A stretch of 64,000 bases of DNA, from positions 120,816-184,815 of the forward strand of contig NZ_JAANOG010000007.1 of the NCBI RefSeq assembly GCF_019923745.1, given 5' to 3'. This stretch comes from Aquirufa aurantiipilula. Lineage in GTDB: Bacteria; Bacteroidota; Bacteroidia; Cytophagales; Spirosomataceae. Below are positions 24,578 through 34,466 of the stretch, in pieces. Position numbers and translations under genes: made by a program. The notes under the pieces are model-generated. The model was not told the DNA's origin. It was given only the letters and a program-made list of their open reading frames with translations, and ran no database searches. The first letter of the stretch is position 1; each line of letters starts with the position of its first letter.

Positions 24578-25420
24578 ATGGAAATCAAGCATGTTTGTAT
24601 TTTAGGTGCAGGTACCCTTGGCAGCCGAATAGGCTTTCAAGCTGCTTTATCCGGTTATTGGGTAAAAATTTATGATATCAAAGAGGAATCATTTATCATC
24701 TCTCAAAAGATGATTTCCAAGATTGCTAAGGGACTTTTTGCTGCTGAGACTTATTCAAAAGATGATATAGCTGCTGCTTTACATCGATTGAACTATACAT
24801 TAAACGATGAGGAGGCCGTTTCTGATGCTGATATCATTTCTGAGTCAGTCACAGAGGATTTAGCACTCAAACAACAAGTTTGGTCAAGAATGGGGCAAAT
24901 TGCACCTGAAAAAACGATATTTACCACCAATACTTCTTATTTACTTCCCTCCTCTTTGGCATCGTTTACTGGGCGTCCAGCGCGTTTTTGTGCATTTCAT
25001 TTTCATGATGTGTTTTACTCTAAAATTGTGGACATTATGCCGCATCCTGAAACAGATGCTGACTTAATACCCATTTTAGATGAATTTGGGAAAAGACTCA
25101 ACCAAGTACCTGTATTAGTTAAAAAAGAGAACCACGGCTACCTTTTTAATGCCATGTTATTATCATTTTTGGGAGCTGCAGGTAAACTTTTGGTAAATGA
25201 AGTAGCTACGATAGAAGATATTGATAAATCTTGGATGGTGAATTTTCATGTTCCCATGGGACCATTTGCCATTTTAGATTCCATTGGTCTAGATACGGCT
25301 TGGCATGTTACCCATCAATTGCCAGATGCTAATTCAAAGGCATTTGCTGCTTTATTAAAAACTTACGTAGATGCCGGAAAATTAGGCGAAAAATCAGGAG
25401 AAGGGTTTTATAGGTATTAG
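24578..25420 (+). CDS. 3-hydroxyacyl-CoA dehydrogenase
   Basis: NAD-dependent dehydrogenase of 280 residues. Rossmann motif ILGAGTLGSRIGFQAA, then SDADIISESVTEDLALKQ, TTNTSYLLPSSLA, FHFHDVFYSKIVDIMPHP (catalytic His region), and a C-terminal helical domain ending GEKSGEGFYRY. The family oxidises (S)-3-hydroxyacyl-CoA to 3-oxoacyl-CoA in beta-oxidation. It is the last gene of the SDR - ACAD - kinase operon, two bases after the kinase, and would carry on from the 3-hydroxyacyl product. Its stop codon lies in a dispersed repeat. Confidence 0.88.
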   Translation: MEIKHVCILGAGTLGSRIGFQAALSGYWVKIYDIKEESFIISQKMISKIAKGLFAAETYSKDDIAAALHRLNYTLNDEEAVSDADIISESVTEDLALKQQVWSRMGQIAPEKTIFTTNTSYLLPSSLASFTGRPARFCAFHFHDVFYSKIVDIMPHPETDADLIPILDEFGKRLNQVPVLVKKENHGYLFNAMLLSFLGAAGKLLVNEVATIEDIDKSWMVNFHVPMGPFAILDSIGLDTAWHVTHQLPDANSKAFAALLKTYVDAGKLGEKSGEGFYRY

Positions 25421-25557
25421 TGTTTAGTTATAAGTTATTAGAATAATTGAAACGAACAATAATAAATCTATTAACTAAACACTAATCCCTAAAAACTAGT
25501 CCTAATTCCTGAATCTTATATTACTTAATAACTAAACACTAATCCCTAATAACTGCC
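25414..25557. repeat. Dispersed AT-rich gene-end repeat, copy 2
   Basis: The plus-strand unit ttagtgtttagttataagtt begins inside the stop codon of the 3-hydroxyacyl-CoA dehydrogenase gene. The opposite orientation (actaaacactaatccctaa) appears twice, at about 25468-25491 and 25525-25553, next to the end of the convergent penicillin acylase gene. The block fills the whole gap between these convergent genes. Confidence 0.8.
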
Positions 25558-27648
25558 CTACTCCGGATGATACACTCTTTTCGCTTGTTCAAGCACCGCT
25601 TTTTTATCTAGTGTCATCGGCTTGACTTGTTGGGCTTGATAAAGAGGTCTCTGATCTGCAAAATGTGCACTTTCTGGATTAGAACTGGCACCAAAAGTAT
25701 TCACAGATTCAATGAAAGGTAATCCTCCGTCTTTAGGGAATCGAACAAATTGTATATAGGCATCGCCGCTATTCATTCTTCTCTTTCCTCCTTCCATTTC
25801 AACAGACATCACAGCTGCCAGCACATCAGGCATGCCTCCTTGAGGCCAATTTTCTTTTCCCCTGACTAATCTTTGTACCTCACCTAAAGTTAAATCTGTT
25901 CGCTTGAAATGCTGCATTAAGGTTTTTTGAATATGCTCAAACACTTGAACAGCTTCCGTAGAAGTTAATGTTTGATCTTGTCGACCAGCCATGATTTTGG
26001 GTACATGATAGTATGCCATCAAATATATCAAAGCCCCCTGACTTTCAGGTGAGGCTACATGATCCCATGCCTGTAATTTTTCGATTAAGGCTTGAACGTG
26101 TGGATATTTTGAGGCTTGAACTGAAAACAAGGAATCAGCAGCATATCCGTATGGAAATACTATTTTCTTAGGTAATTGTCGATCAAATTTGATTCGTTTT
26201 AATTCCTGATAACTGATTTTTTCTTCTGCTTCCAATAATTCCCTAGCTCGAACACTTCGGTTATTATGGTACAATTCATAGCCATCGTTGGCATCAAAAT
26301 CCTTAGGATTTAAGTTTTCTTTTTCAGCTGTTGCCAAAAATGGAGAATGATTGGTATTGAATAAATATCCACTGCTAGGATTGTGGTATTGAGGCAAAGC
26401 AGAAAAAGGTTTGAAAGAAGTCCATAAACTGGCTTTCGTATTTCCAGGAAGAGTTGATGCCCAATGATATTGTTTATCCGGATTTCGATAGGGCATTTTA
26501 CCATTGGAAACATAGAAAATGTTACTTTCTTTATCTGCATAAAGGATGTTAAACATGGCCAAATGATTTTCTTCTAATGCTTTTTTGAATTCAGTGAAGT
26601 TATTCGCACGATTCATATGATACCATTGTTCCAAGGCTTTGGAATCCATCAAAGAAGGTAAACGCATGGAAAAATACGCGCCCTTTGGTCCTTTTACAGT
26701 TGGGCCATAAATGGAACGATAGGCCATTTTAGAAATTGAAATGGGTAAGCCTTTGATTTTTAACTTGATTTTTCTTTTCTCCAAAGGCAGCCATTCCCCA
26801 TCCACTTGATACATACCTGGATGTTTGGCATCAGTTTTTAATTGATATACATCGATTTTGTCTTGAAAGTTGACCGTATGAGCCCAAGCCAGATTTGGAC
26901 CTGTTCCATGAAAGATTAATGGGGCCCCCGGGAATAGACCACCTAACATATTCCAACCTTCCTCACTTTGAAGGTGCGCCTCATAAAAAGCTGTAGCACC
27001 TTCTATTGGTTGGTGAGCATTGATGACCAACATGTTTTCCCCACTTTCCGATTTATTGGCATGAATGGCAAAGGAATTACTTCCTTCTCCTGTAAATCCA
27101 GGCAAAGTGGCTATACTGCCATTCAATAATTTGGGTAAAGTCCTTTCAACTCCACAAAATACAGCCACCGAAAATACAGTGGTGGATAGATATTCTTCCA
27201 CGCTAATAGGAAAAACATGCTTATTTAAAACTTCTTTGGGATGCGCTTCCGCATAAGCTGTTAAACCCAACAAGTAGCCTTTGATTAGTAAAATGAATTT
27301 GGGATCCATGGTACTAATTTGCTCTTCCACCACTTTTTTTGTTTGTAGAAGGCCAAATACATAATCTACCGGTGCCCCTTTCTTACCTAAATAAGTACCT
27401 AATTTACCTTTCCCTGTTAAAATTAAGGTTTGAATGGTCTTGAAATCATCTTCTGCATGTGCCCAGGCTAAACCATAAGCCACTTCTGGATCAGTTGGTG
27501 CAAAAATATGAGGGACTCCATAGGAATCCCTCGCAATTTGAATTTTATCTGTTCTAATGATAGGAAATGAATAAGTCTGCGCCATTAAATTACATTGTGT
27601 CATCAACACAAAAGCGAGACAAATTATCCTTTGAATACTTAATTTCAT
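25558..27648 (-). CDS. Penicillin acylase family amidase
   Basis: Ntn-hydrolase precursor of 696 residues with a signal peptide (LMAQ). An alpha-subunit region (about 30-190) begins DKIQIARDSYGVPHIFAP. The predicted self-cleavage and nucleophile is Ser in TGEGSNSFAIHANKSESG, followed by LVINAHQP and LIFHGTGPNLAWAHTVN. The C-terminal part has LFNTNHSPF and NTFGASSNPESAHFADQRP. Family members hydrolyse amide bonds of acylated amines such as penicillin G and acyl-homoserine lactones. It is the last gene of a five-gene operon, overlapping the PIG-L gene by four bases. Confidence 0.85.
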   Translation of the reverse strand: MKLSIQRIICLAFVLMTQCNLMAQTYSFPIIRTDKIQIARDSYGVPHIFAPTDPEVAYGLAWAHAEDDFKTIQTLILTGKGKLGTYLGKKGAPVDYVFGLLQTKKVVEEQISTMDPKFILLIKGYLLGLTAYAEAHPKEVLNKHVFPISVEEYLSTTVFSVAVFCGVERTLPKLLNGSIATLPGFTGEGSNSFAIHANKSESGENMLVINAHQPIEGATAFYEAHLQSEEGWNMLGGLFPGAPLIFHGTGPNLAWAHTVNFQDKIDVYQLKTDAKHPGMYQVDGEWLPLEKRKIKLKIKGLPISISKMAYRSIYGPTVKGPKGAYFSMRLPSLMDSKALEQWYHMNRANNFTEFKKALEENHLAMFNILYADKESNIFYVSNGKMPYRNPDKQYHWASTLPGNTKASLWTSFKPFSALPQYHNPSSGYLFNTNHSPFLATAEKENLNPKDFDANDGYELYHNNRSVRARELLEAEEKISYQELKRIKFDRQLPKKIVFPYGYAADSLFSVQASKYPHVQALIEKLQAWDHVASPESQGALIYLMAYYHVPKIMAGRQDQTLTSTEAVQVFEHIQKTLMQHFKRTDLTLGEVQRLVRGKENWPQGGMPDVLAAVMSVEMEGGKRRMNSGDAYIQFVRFPKDGGLPFIESVNTFGASSNPESAHFADQRPLYQAQQVKPMTLDKKAVLEQAKRVYHPE

Positions 27649-30125
27649 TTACTGTTTGGGTTACTGATTAAATTGGCAAACAAGCGGTAGGCCCCAGGTA
27701 CTCCCGCAGGTAATTCCCGGAAGAATACTAGTCCCGTATAAATGAATCGCCCTTTTCCATAATTGGCTACTGCAATATTCCCTTTTTCTAATTTTTCACC
27801 TGGATCCGTAAAACCAAGTGGAAATTCTACATGAGCATCACTGGATTCTCCCAAATATATACTGCGTTCTTGTACCCAACCCTGAAAATCATCCACTGTG
27901 ATTTTGTTGGGTTGATTAAACACCGCATGATTGGCTATTAAAAACTCGGGCTGAGCATTTTCACGGGTAATTCTTGAACGTCCTACTTGGAATGGATAAG
28001 GCGCCATTTGGGCTTTCATTGGTCCTAAGAAACTAGCTGTATTGTATTGAACCACATAATTTCCACCATTTTCAATGTATTTCATCAATTCTGGATGTGC
28101 ATTACCTAAATAATCCTCTGTATTATAAGCTCTTACTCCAGTTACTACGGCATCATATTTCTTTAAGGATTCAAATTTCAAATCACTTTCTTGAAGAAAA
28201 TCAACTTGATATCCCATTTGCATCAAAGCCTCTGGAACCTTATCTCCCGCCCCACGTATGTAAGCAATACGCTTACCTTTGCTAATAATTTGACTATGTA
28301 TAATATCCAATCCTACTCCGGTAAAATAGCGTTGAGTTGGAATATGAGCATATTCAATAGTATGCATTTCCAAAGAATCAACCCAATTTCCATGCTCTGT
28401 CGTGTAAGCCAAAGACAATTGATGATGAATTTTGCCAGTTTGTTTTAGCGCATTTTCTTGGAATGAAATAGCAAAAGATCTCTTCTCTCCTTTTCTGAGT
28501 CCTTTTTCCAAAGAAATATTGGCTAAGGTTTCTCCTAATTCATTTTTAATTTGAACCTGACCAGGGCTTATTGCAGACATAGCTGTAATATTGACCAATG
28601 TACTTTTGCTCGATTTAGAGCCACTAGGGAGTAAAAGCACTTGGGAACTTAAAGAAAATACACTTTTGGGAGTAATAGCAATTGGCTGGTAAATCTCACC
28701 TTTGACTGGATCCACAAACATTTGTTGAATGGATTTTTCTAGTCTAAATGTCTCTCCTTCTAATTGAAAACTTAGCTGAACCGTCACGGCTGGGTCCACA
28801 TCAGCTTGACCTATTTTCATGGGATCCTCCACAACAAAATTGCCAAGATTTCTAGCTTTTTGCAACCAGTATGGTTGTGTATATGCTTGATTTACAGGAA
28901 CTTTTGTATTCCAAATGAGTTTTCGTGAACTATTGATTTTGCCGGCAAAAGTTGTGTCTTTTTGAAGAACTTTCACGTGAACATTTTCCAAGTTTAAAGG
29001 GCTTCTTAAAATAATTTCTGTTTTGAAATTCAAGGTATCCCCCGTAGCTATGGTACTTTGTTGGGTTGTTCCTGAAACATATAAAGCCGCAGCTTTCAAA
29101 ATCCAATTCTTCACTTGAACTAGTTTCTTTTCTTGGTAAGTGGATTTTGGTAATGCTTCTATTGCTTTTTTCAAAGCTATCATGGCTTTAACACTGGCAT
29201 ATGGCTTTTCCCATTGGTAAGATTGTATAATCGCTTTCAATTGAGCTTCAACAGATTCTGAACCTGGGATCCTAGACCATGATGTGGAAACTCCATCCCA
29301 TAACTGCTGTTTAGGTGCTTCGCCTGCTAAGGTTTCAAAATATTCGGTACTTAAGCCTCTGTCTGCGGCAAATCCGAATCCTTGGCATTTATGTTGACTA
29401 CGACTTAAGGCAGCTAACTCACCGGTACTGACTCCTAGAGCAGGTAAATAATTTCCAATTTGGATTTTGAACTGGTTTTCATTGATGGTACTATTGGCAG
29501 AACCAGGAAAACGGAATGTATTCCAAAGCAGTCGTTTGGCTTGCCAAGTTGTTACTCCTCTACTTAATTGTTCAGGAAAACGTTTAGGATCAGCGGCAGC
29601 GGCATAAGCTTCAATAGCCAAGGCTGCCGATGCTGAATGGTGACCATGTCCAGCTCGTGCATCGGGAGGAAAACGGGTAAAAATAATATCGGGCTGTAAT
29701 TTTCTTATTACCCATACCAAATTCGACAAAATTAGCTCATGATTCCAAGTGCTTAAAGCTTCATCGGTGGATTTAGAAAAACCAAAATCCAAGGCTTGGG
29801 AAAAATACTGATGAGCTCCATCTATTTTTCGAGCAGCTAATAATTCTTGGGTTCTTAATAATCCCAAAGGCACTCCTTGTTCATCTCCAATCAAGTTTTG
29901 ACCTCCATCACCTCGCGTACATGAGAAATAATTGGCTTCCCAATGTTGCTCTTGCGCAAACCAAGTCAACATGTGGGTACTTTCATCATCAGGATGAGCC
30001 GCTACGTGTAGTACTGTACCTAAAACTTGAATGGACTGTAAATCCTCGTATAATTGAGCGTTAGTTTGCTGAGCAAAACTGGAAAAACTACTACAGGCTA
30101 ATAAGTAAAGAAATATTTTTTTCAT
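27645..30125 (-). CDS. PIG-L family deacetylase with C-terminal extension
   Basis: Secreted protein of 826 residues with a signal peptide (SSFSSFAQ). The N-terminal domain (about 30-300) is a PIG-L/LmbE zinc deacetylase with the metal motif AAHPDDESTHML and the His pair RAGHGHHSASA. It is followed by beta-rich domains and a C-terminal domain with YFTGVGLDIIHSQIISKG and KYIENGGNYVVQYNTA, typical of ThuA/GATase-like folds. Such proteins remove N-acetyl groups from sugars. Its neighbours (GH30, acetylesterase, amidase) fit a role in stripping groups from glycoconjugates. Confidence 0.85.
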   Translation of the reverse strand: MKKIFLYLLACSSFSSFAQQTNAQLYEDLQSIQVLGTVLHVAAHPDDESTHMLTWFAQEQHWEANYFSCTRGDGGQNLIGDEQGVPLGLLRTQELLAARKIDGAHQYFSQALDFGFSKSTDEALSTWNHELILSNLVWVIRKLQPDIIFTRFPPDARAGHGHHSASAALAIEAYAAAADPKRFPEQLSRGVTTWQAKRLLWNTFRFPGSANSTINENQFKIQIGNYLPALGVSTGELAALSRSQHKCQGFGFAADRGLSTEYFETLAGEAPKQQLWDGVSTSWSRIPGSESVEAQLKAIIQSYQWEKPYASVKAMIALKKAIEALPKSTYQEKKLVQVKNWILKAAALYVSGTTQQSTIATGDTLNFKTEIILRSPLNLENVHVKVLQKDTTFAGKINSSRKLIWNTKVPVNQAYTQPYWLQKARNLGNFVVEDPMKIGQADVDPAVTVQLSFQLEGETFRLEKSIQQMFVDPVKGEIYQPIAITPKSVFSLSSQVLLLPSGSKSSKSTLVNITAMSAISPGQVQIKNELGETLANISLEKGLRKGEKRSFAISFQENALKQTGKIHHQLSLAYTTEHGNWVDSLEMHTIEYAHIPTQRYFTGVGLDIIHSQIISKGKRIAYIRGAGDKVPEALMQMGYQVDFLQESDLKFESLKKYDAVVTGVRAYNTEDYLGNAHPELMKYIENGGNYVVQYNTASFLGPMKAQMAPYPFQVGRSRITRENAQPEFLIANHAVFNQPNKITVDDFQGWVQERSIYLGESSDAHVEFPLGFTDPGEKLEKGNIAVANYGKGRFIYTGLVFFRELPAGVPGAYRLFANLISNPNSK

Positions 30126-30154
30126 GAATTTATGTTAGGCTATTGTGAAAGGGT

Positions 30155-31549
30155 TTAGTTTTCCCAGTTATCAGTCCTGAAAAGATTAACGGGTAAACCC
30201 TCGCGACTGAATAAATTGGGAATGGCATCATTCGTAAAGGAATACCTTACGGCTACAGGATTAGGAACTTCTGGAGCTGAAACCAAAAGTGTATTTCCAT
30301 CGATTTTTCCTTGTGCTGGATAGAATTTTTGATCTTCTCCGGCAATCATTAAATGAGATGGATCACCATCCTTGGCGACTAATTTGCCGTTTAATTCTCT
30401 AAAATAGATACGAATTTTCCCTTTTTCTACACGGTGTCTGTCGTATTTAGGATAAAATATAGGTCCTGCTTCTTGACCATAATTTTTTACCAAAGCTAAA
30501 CTAGCAAAACGATGTGCCACTTCTACTTTTTTGGTTGGGTGAATGTTACTTACATCGGGCACCAAATCACTTAAAACGACCATGGCGGTCTTTTCAATGG
30601 ATAAATTCTTGGTTTGAGCTTCTCTAAGTTTTGCGCCGTGGTTATTTTCTCCGTATTTATTGTAGGGCGCAATTTGTGCAAAATAGAATGGAAAATTATT
30701 CTTGAATGCTGTTCGCCACGAAGCAATCATGGTTTCCATGAGTTCAGCATACGTTTTGTATTGTCCTACATTGCTTTCACCTTGATACCACAATGCACCC
30801 GCAATGGTGTATGAAGTGATGGGAGCAATCATGGCATTGTAATTTAAGCCAGGATAAACAGACCAAAAGGCATTCGGTCTAAGTTGCTTTGCCGCTTCCC
30901 ATAAATTACTTTTCTTGGCTAATACATCCTCTGGGGTCCAAACCTCAGCAGGTGTTCCTCCCCAATTGGAATTGATTAATCCCATAGGAACGCCTAATTT
31001 TTGGTTTAATTCTTTCCCAAAAAAGTAGCCAATAGCCGAAAAGGATTTCATGGCCTCAGGATTACATACTACCCAATGTGCTCTGACATCCTCTTGTGGA
31101 AAAGAAGAAGTAGCTTTAGGAATATAAAAAAAGCGAATTTGATTATTGTTTGCATTGGGCATTTCATCCAAGGTCTCTTGTAAATTTTGATCCCCGCTCC
31201 ATTCCATATTACTTTGACCAGAGAAAACCCAAACTTCTCCAAAAACCACATCTGTGATTTTTATGGAATTTTTATTTCCTTGAAATTCAATTTGGTGATT
31301 TCCACCAGCCGCTGGTGTTGGAATTTGAATACTCCATTTTCCCAAAACAGCTTTGGTTTTAAAATGTGTCGTATCCCAATCCACATTGATTTTCACTGTT
31401 TCCGTAGGGCTAGTGGTCCAACCCCATAAAGTGACTTTGCTTTTTTGTTGCAAAACCATGTGATCTCCAATGATGGCAGGTAATTGGACATCTGCTTTCG
31501 CCATAAATCCAGCGAAAATTAGAGCAAGCGAATAAAAAATCTTTTTCAT
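30155..31549 (-). CDS. Sialate O-acetylesterase-like protein
   Basis: Secreted esterase of 464 residues with a signal peptide (MKKIFYSLALIFAGFMAKA). It has an N-terminal beta domain (DHMVLQQKSKVTLWG) and a SASA/SGNH domain with the nucleophile WVFSGQSNMEWSG, then GYFFGKELNQKLGVPMGLINSNWGGTPAE, WYQGESNVGQY and the late SNIHPTKKVEVAHR (Asp/His region). It would remove O-acetyl groups from sugars or sialic acid-like compounds. It is the third gene of the operon, ten bases after the oxidoreductase gene and 29 bases before the PIG-L gene. Confidence 0.87.
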   Translation of the reverse strand: MKKIFYSLALIFAGFMAKADVQLPAIIGDHMVLQQKSKVTLWGWTTSPTETVKINVDWDTTHFKTKAVLGKWSIQIPTPAAGGNHQIEFQGNKNSIKITDVVFGEVWVFSGQSNMEWSGDQNLQETLDEMPNANNNQIRFFYIPKATSSFPQEDVRAHWVVCNPEAMKSFSAIGYFFGKELNQKLGVPMGLINSNWGGTPAEVWTPEDVLAKKSNLWEAAKQLRPNAFWSVYPGLNYNAMIAPITSYTIAGALWYQGESNVGQYKTYAELMETMIASWRTAFKNNFPFYFAQIAPYNKYGENNHGAKLREAQTKNLSIEKTAMVVLSDLVPDVSNIHPTKKVEVAHRFASLALVKNYGQEAGPIFYPKYDRHRVEKGKIRIYFRELNGKLVAKDGDPSHLMIAGEDQKFYPAQGKIDGNTLLVSAPEVPNPVAVRYSFTNDAIPNLFSREGLPVNLFRTDNWEN

Positions 31550-31559
31550 GTGTTCTAGA

Positions 31560-32930
31560 TTATGATTTCAACATGTTTCTATTCCATGGTCCACGATACG
31601 GTCTAGCTAATAAAGCCGTAGCCTGTGGATCATTGACAATGATTTTTGAGCTTGGGTCATAGATCAAGGGTCTTCCACCTAATTCCATGGAAACATTGGC
31701 TAGGAGACAACTTGCCGTAGAAATATGCCCCTCTCCAATATCAGCAATAGGCTTAGACTTTTTATCTATAGCTGCTAAGAAATCCAACATGTGCAAGCGA
31801 GTAGCTGGAGCAGCATTTAATTCTATGCGTTCCTCAGTTAAATCTTCTGGATATTTTTCTTTTTCATAAACAACATCCATGTGCAAACTTTTTTGTTTGG
31901 AATCTGTCGGAGTAAAATCATATTTCATGGTGCTAGCACGTAAGGTACCTTTTTCACCATAAATGGTTAATCCCCAAGGATATTCTGGGTCATTCGGTGT
32001 ACCCCAAGTACGGTGCTGCCAAACACAGTTTAAGCCATCGTATTCAAAAACAGCAGATTGGGTGTCTGAAATATTAGATTTTCCTTCTTTTTGAACATAA
32101 ATTCCTCCTTGAGAACTGATACGTTTTGGCCAGCCTAAATCCAACATCCAACGAGCGGTATCGAACATGTGAATGCACATATCTCCCATGATACCATTGC
32201 CATATTCCTTGAAAGTTCTCCACCAGCGGATATGTGGACTTCCGTCATAAGGTCGCATTGGGGCTGGGCCAGTCCACATTTCATAATCAAAATAGTCTGG
32301 TACAGCCTGTACTGGAGGGTTTCCATTATTTCTCATGTGGTAATAACAGTACATTTCTACATGAGCGACTTTTCCTAAAAGCCCTTTATCGATGATCTCT
32401 TTCTTGGCATGAATTAAATGAGGTGTACTTTTTCTTTGAGTACCTACTTGAACTACTTTACCATATTTTCGAGCAGCAGCTACCATGGCTTCTCCTTCTA
32501 ATACATCCACCGAAATGGGCTTTTGTACGTAGACATTAGCTCCGGCTTTTACCGCATCAATCATTTGTAAAGGATGCCAATGGTCAGGACTTCCAATTAA
32601 CACAATGTCTAATTCATTTTCCTTCAATAACTGTCGGTAATCACCATAAAGACGGGGTACTTTACCTGATTTTTGTCGCTCGCTAACCAATTTGCCTGCC
32701 TGGTTTAATTGGTTTTTATCGACATCACAAAGGGCTATTACCTCTACAGGCACTACTTGAATGAGTCGGAATAAATCACTTTTTCCATACCAACCTGTTC
32801 CAATGAGAGCCACCCGTAAAGGCTTGTCGGGATGAATTAAATCAAGGCCGTATGCACCAAATTGAGACAGGGCTAAACTGGCAGTGGCACCTTTTAAAAA
32901 ATGTCTTCGATTAATGTTGAATGTTTTCAT
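31560..32930 (-). CDS. Gfo/Idh/MocA family oxidoreductase, Tat-exported
   Basis: Oxidoreductase of 456 residues with a twin-arginine signal (NRRHFLKGATASLALSQ), so it works outside the cytoplasm with its NAD-type cofactor loaded before export. The Rossmann fold has VALIGTGWYGKSD, the EKP-type motif reads YVQKPISVD, and QVGTQRKSTPHL follows. The C-terminal region has WWRTFKEYGNGIMGDMCIHMFDTARWML, as in Bacteroidota glycosidase-like GH109-type oxidoreductases. It overlaps the GH30 gene by four bases. It may act on sugars released by GH30. Confidence 0.87.
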   Translation of the reverse strand: MKTFNINRRHFLKGATASLALSQFGAYGLDLIHPDKPLRVALIGTGWYGKSDLFRLIQVVPVEVIALCDVDKNQLNQAGKLVSERQKSGKVPRLYGDYRQLLKENELDIVLIGSPDHWHPLQMIDAVKAGANVYVQKPISVDVLEGEAMVAAARKYGKVVQVGTQRKSTPHLIHAKKEIIDKGLLGKVAHVEMYCYYHMRNNGNPPVQAVPDYFDYEMWTGPAPMRPYDGSPHIRWWRTFKEYGNGIMGDMCIHMFDTARWMLDLGWPKRISSQGGIYVQKEGKSNISDTQSAVFEYDGLNCVWQHRTWGTPNDPEYPWGLTIYGEKGTLRASTMKYDFTPTDSKQKSLHMDVVYEKEKYPEDLTEERIELNAAPATRLHMLDFLAAIDKKSKPIADIGEGHISTASCLLANVSMELGGRPLIYDPSSKIIVNDPQATALLARPYRGPWNRNMLKS

Positions 32931-34333
32931 AGCTTGAATAAAAAAGTTGAAACAGATGATCCTGGTATGTCCAGTTCAAGTGTTTTGTTTAGATATTGAA
33001 AGGGAATTTTTTGATTGTTTGGGCCTTCATTTTGAATCAATAAACAGATTTTTTTATCGGGTCTAACAAAAGCCACTAGAGGTAAATTACTTGATGATTT
33101 TAATATTATTCGTTTGGATCCTGCAGGAATGAATGTTGAAGCTTGGGCTATGATATAATATGCCACATTTCTTTGGATTCCTTTGTCAATAGTTATTGCG
33201 CCCAAACATTCGGTACATCCTCCAGGGCTATGTGGGCCTAGGTTTCTATCATTTGCTAAATTCCATTCCAAAGCCGTTTTAGCACCTTGATTTAAAGAGC
33301 CAATGACCACATTTTTTATATGCCACATAAAATCTCCATAAAAATCTCCCTTCACTCCTGTCCATTGTTCTGTGAAATAGAGGTTTTTATCAGGATGTTT
33401 TGTCCTTACTTGTGCTAATGCTTTAATATCCCCATTGTATAAATGGAAAGCAGATCCGTCGACGTACTTTCTAGCTTCTGGGTCATTTAAAATAGTGATG
33501 GGATAATCAGGTTTATCGCAGTTATGATCATAACATATAATTTTGGTAAAAATTCGGTCTTTTTGAAATTGCGGACCTAAATAATCTCGAATAAATATCA
33601 ATTGATCTTCAGCTGTCATCAACAAGCTGGGATTATTTCCTGGATGAAGTGGCTCATTTTGGGGAGTAATGGCATGGATAACAATGCCTTCATGCTTCAT
33701 TTCTTGAATGTATTTGACAAAATATCGAGCATACACCTCGTAATACTTGGATAATAATTTCCCTCCTTTGCTTTCTTGGTTGTCTTTCATCCAGGTTGGA
33801 GGACTCCAAGGAGTAGCAAATATTTTAATGTTGGGATTAATTCTCAAAATCTCTTTTAATAGAGGAATTAATGCTTTTTTCTCTTTTTGTAGGCTAAAAT
33901 GTTGAAGTTTTAGATCTTCTTTTTGTAGAGCTATATCATCATAAGAAAACACTTCTTCATCCATATCTGATGCTCCTATGCTTAGTCTCAATACAGAAAT
34001 ACCTATTTGATTCGGTTTATTACCAAACAATTCTTGTAAAAGAGCTTGTTTCTCCTGTGATGCTAATGCTTGAATTAAATGCGCACTGCCTCCTGTTAAA
34101 GTATAACCGAAACCATCTATCGTTTGATCTAAATTAGAGGGATTGAGCAGGATGGGATTTTGATGAATGTCATTTTTGTCTATGCTCCAGCTTAAATTGG
34201 GCATTTTTTGAAACATCTGCTTGTTCTTAGGAAAAGAAACCCAATTCTCTATGGATTGCCCATATATGCACCAAGGAATTAACAGCATGAAAAGCATCCA
34301 ATTCGACTTTGGATTCGCTTTTACTTCATTCAT
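32927..34333 (-). CDS. Glycoside hydrolase family 30 enzyme
   Basis: Secreted glycosidase of 468 residues. The start MNEVKANPKSNW is followed by a second Met (MLFMLLIPWCIYGQ) that begins a signal peptide, so the true start may be 12 codons later. The GH30 core shows DGFGYTLTGGSAHLIQAL, IFATPWSPPTWMKDN, the acid/base Glu in AITPQNEPLHPGN and the nucleophile Glu in YFTEQWTG, with a C-terminal beta domain. GH30_1 members cleave glucosylceramide; others cleave beta-1,6-glucan or xylan. It is the first gene of the operon. Confidence 0.87.
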   Translation of the reverse strand: MNEVKANPKSNWMLFMLLIPWCIYGQSIENWVSFPKNKQMFQKMPNLSWSIDKNDIHQNPILLNPSNLDQTIDGFGYTLTGGSAHLIQALASQEKQALLQELFGNKPNQIGISVLRLSIGASDMDEEVFSYDDIALQKEDLKLQHFSLQKEKKALIPLLKEILRINPNIKIFATPWSPPTWMKDNQESKGGKLLSKYYEVYARYFVKYIQEMKHEGIVIHAITPQNEPLHPGNNPSLLMTAEDQLIFIRDYLGPQFQKDRIFTKIICYDHNCDKPDYPITILNDPEARKYVDGSAFHLYNGDIKALAQVRTKHPDKNLYFTEQWTGVKGDFYGDFMWHIKNVVIGSLNQGAKTALEWNLANDRNLGPHSPGGCTECLGAITIDKGIQRNVAYYIIAQASTFIPAGSKRIILKSSSNLPLVAFVRPDKKICLLIQNEGPNNQKIPFQYLNKTLELDIPGSSVSTFLFKL

Positions 34334-34415
34334 AAACTAGGTATTAGATTGCAAGCTTAAAGATATTCATATTTTGAAATTGTTCAATTCTATCTTACTA
34401 TTTTTCAATAAAAAA

Positions 34416-34439
34416 AGCGAACCCTTTTGAGGGTTCGCT
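34416..34439 (-). terminator. Strong terminator of the sulP-dabA-dabB cluster
   Basis: Ten-bp stem agcgaaccct (34416-34425) and agggttcgct (34430-34439) with a four-base loop, followed on the minus strand by seven T. It lies 28 bases after the dabB stop codon. Confidence 0.9.
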
Positions 34440-34466
34440 AGCAATCAAGGATTATCTTGGGTTTTG

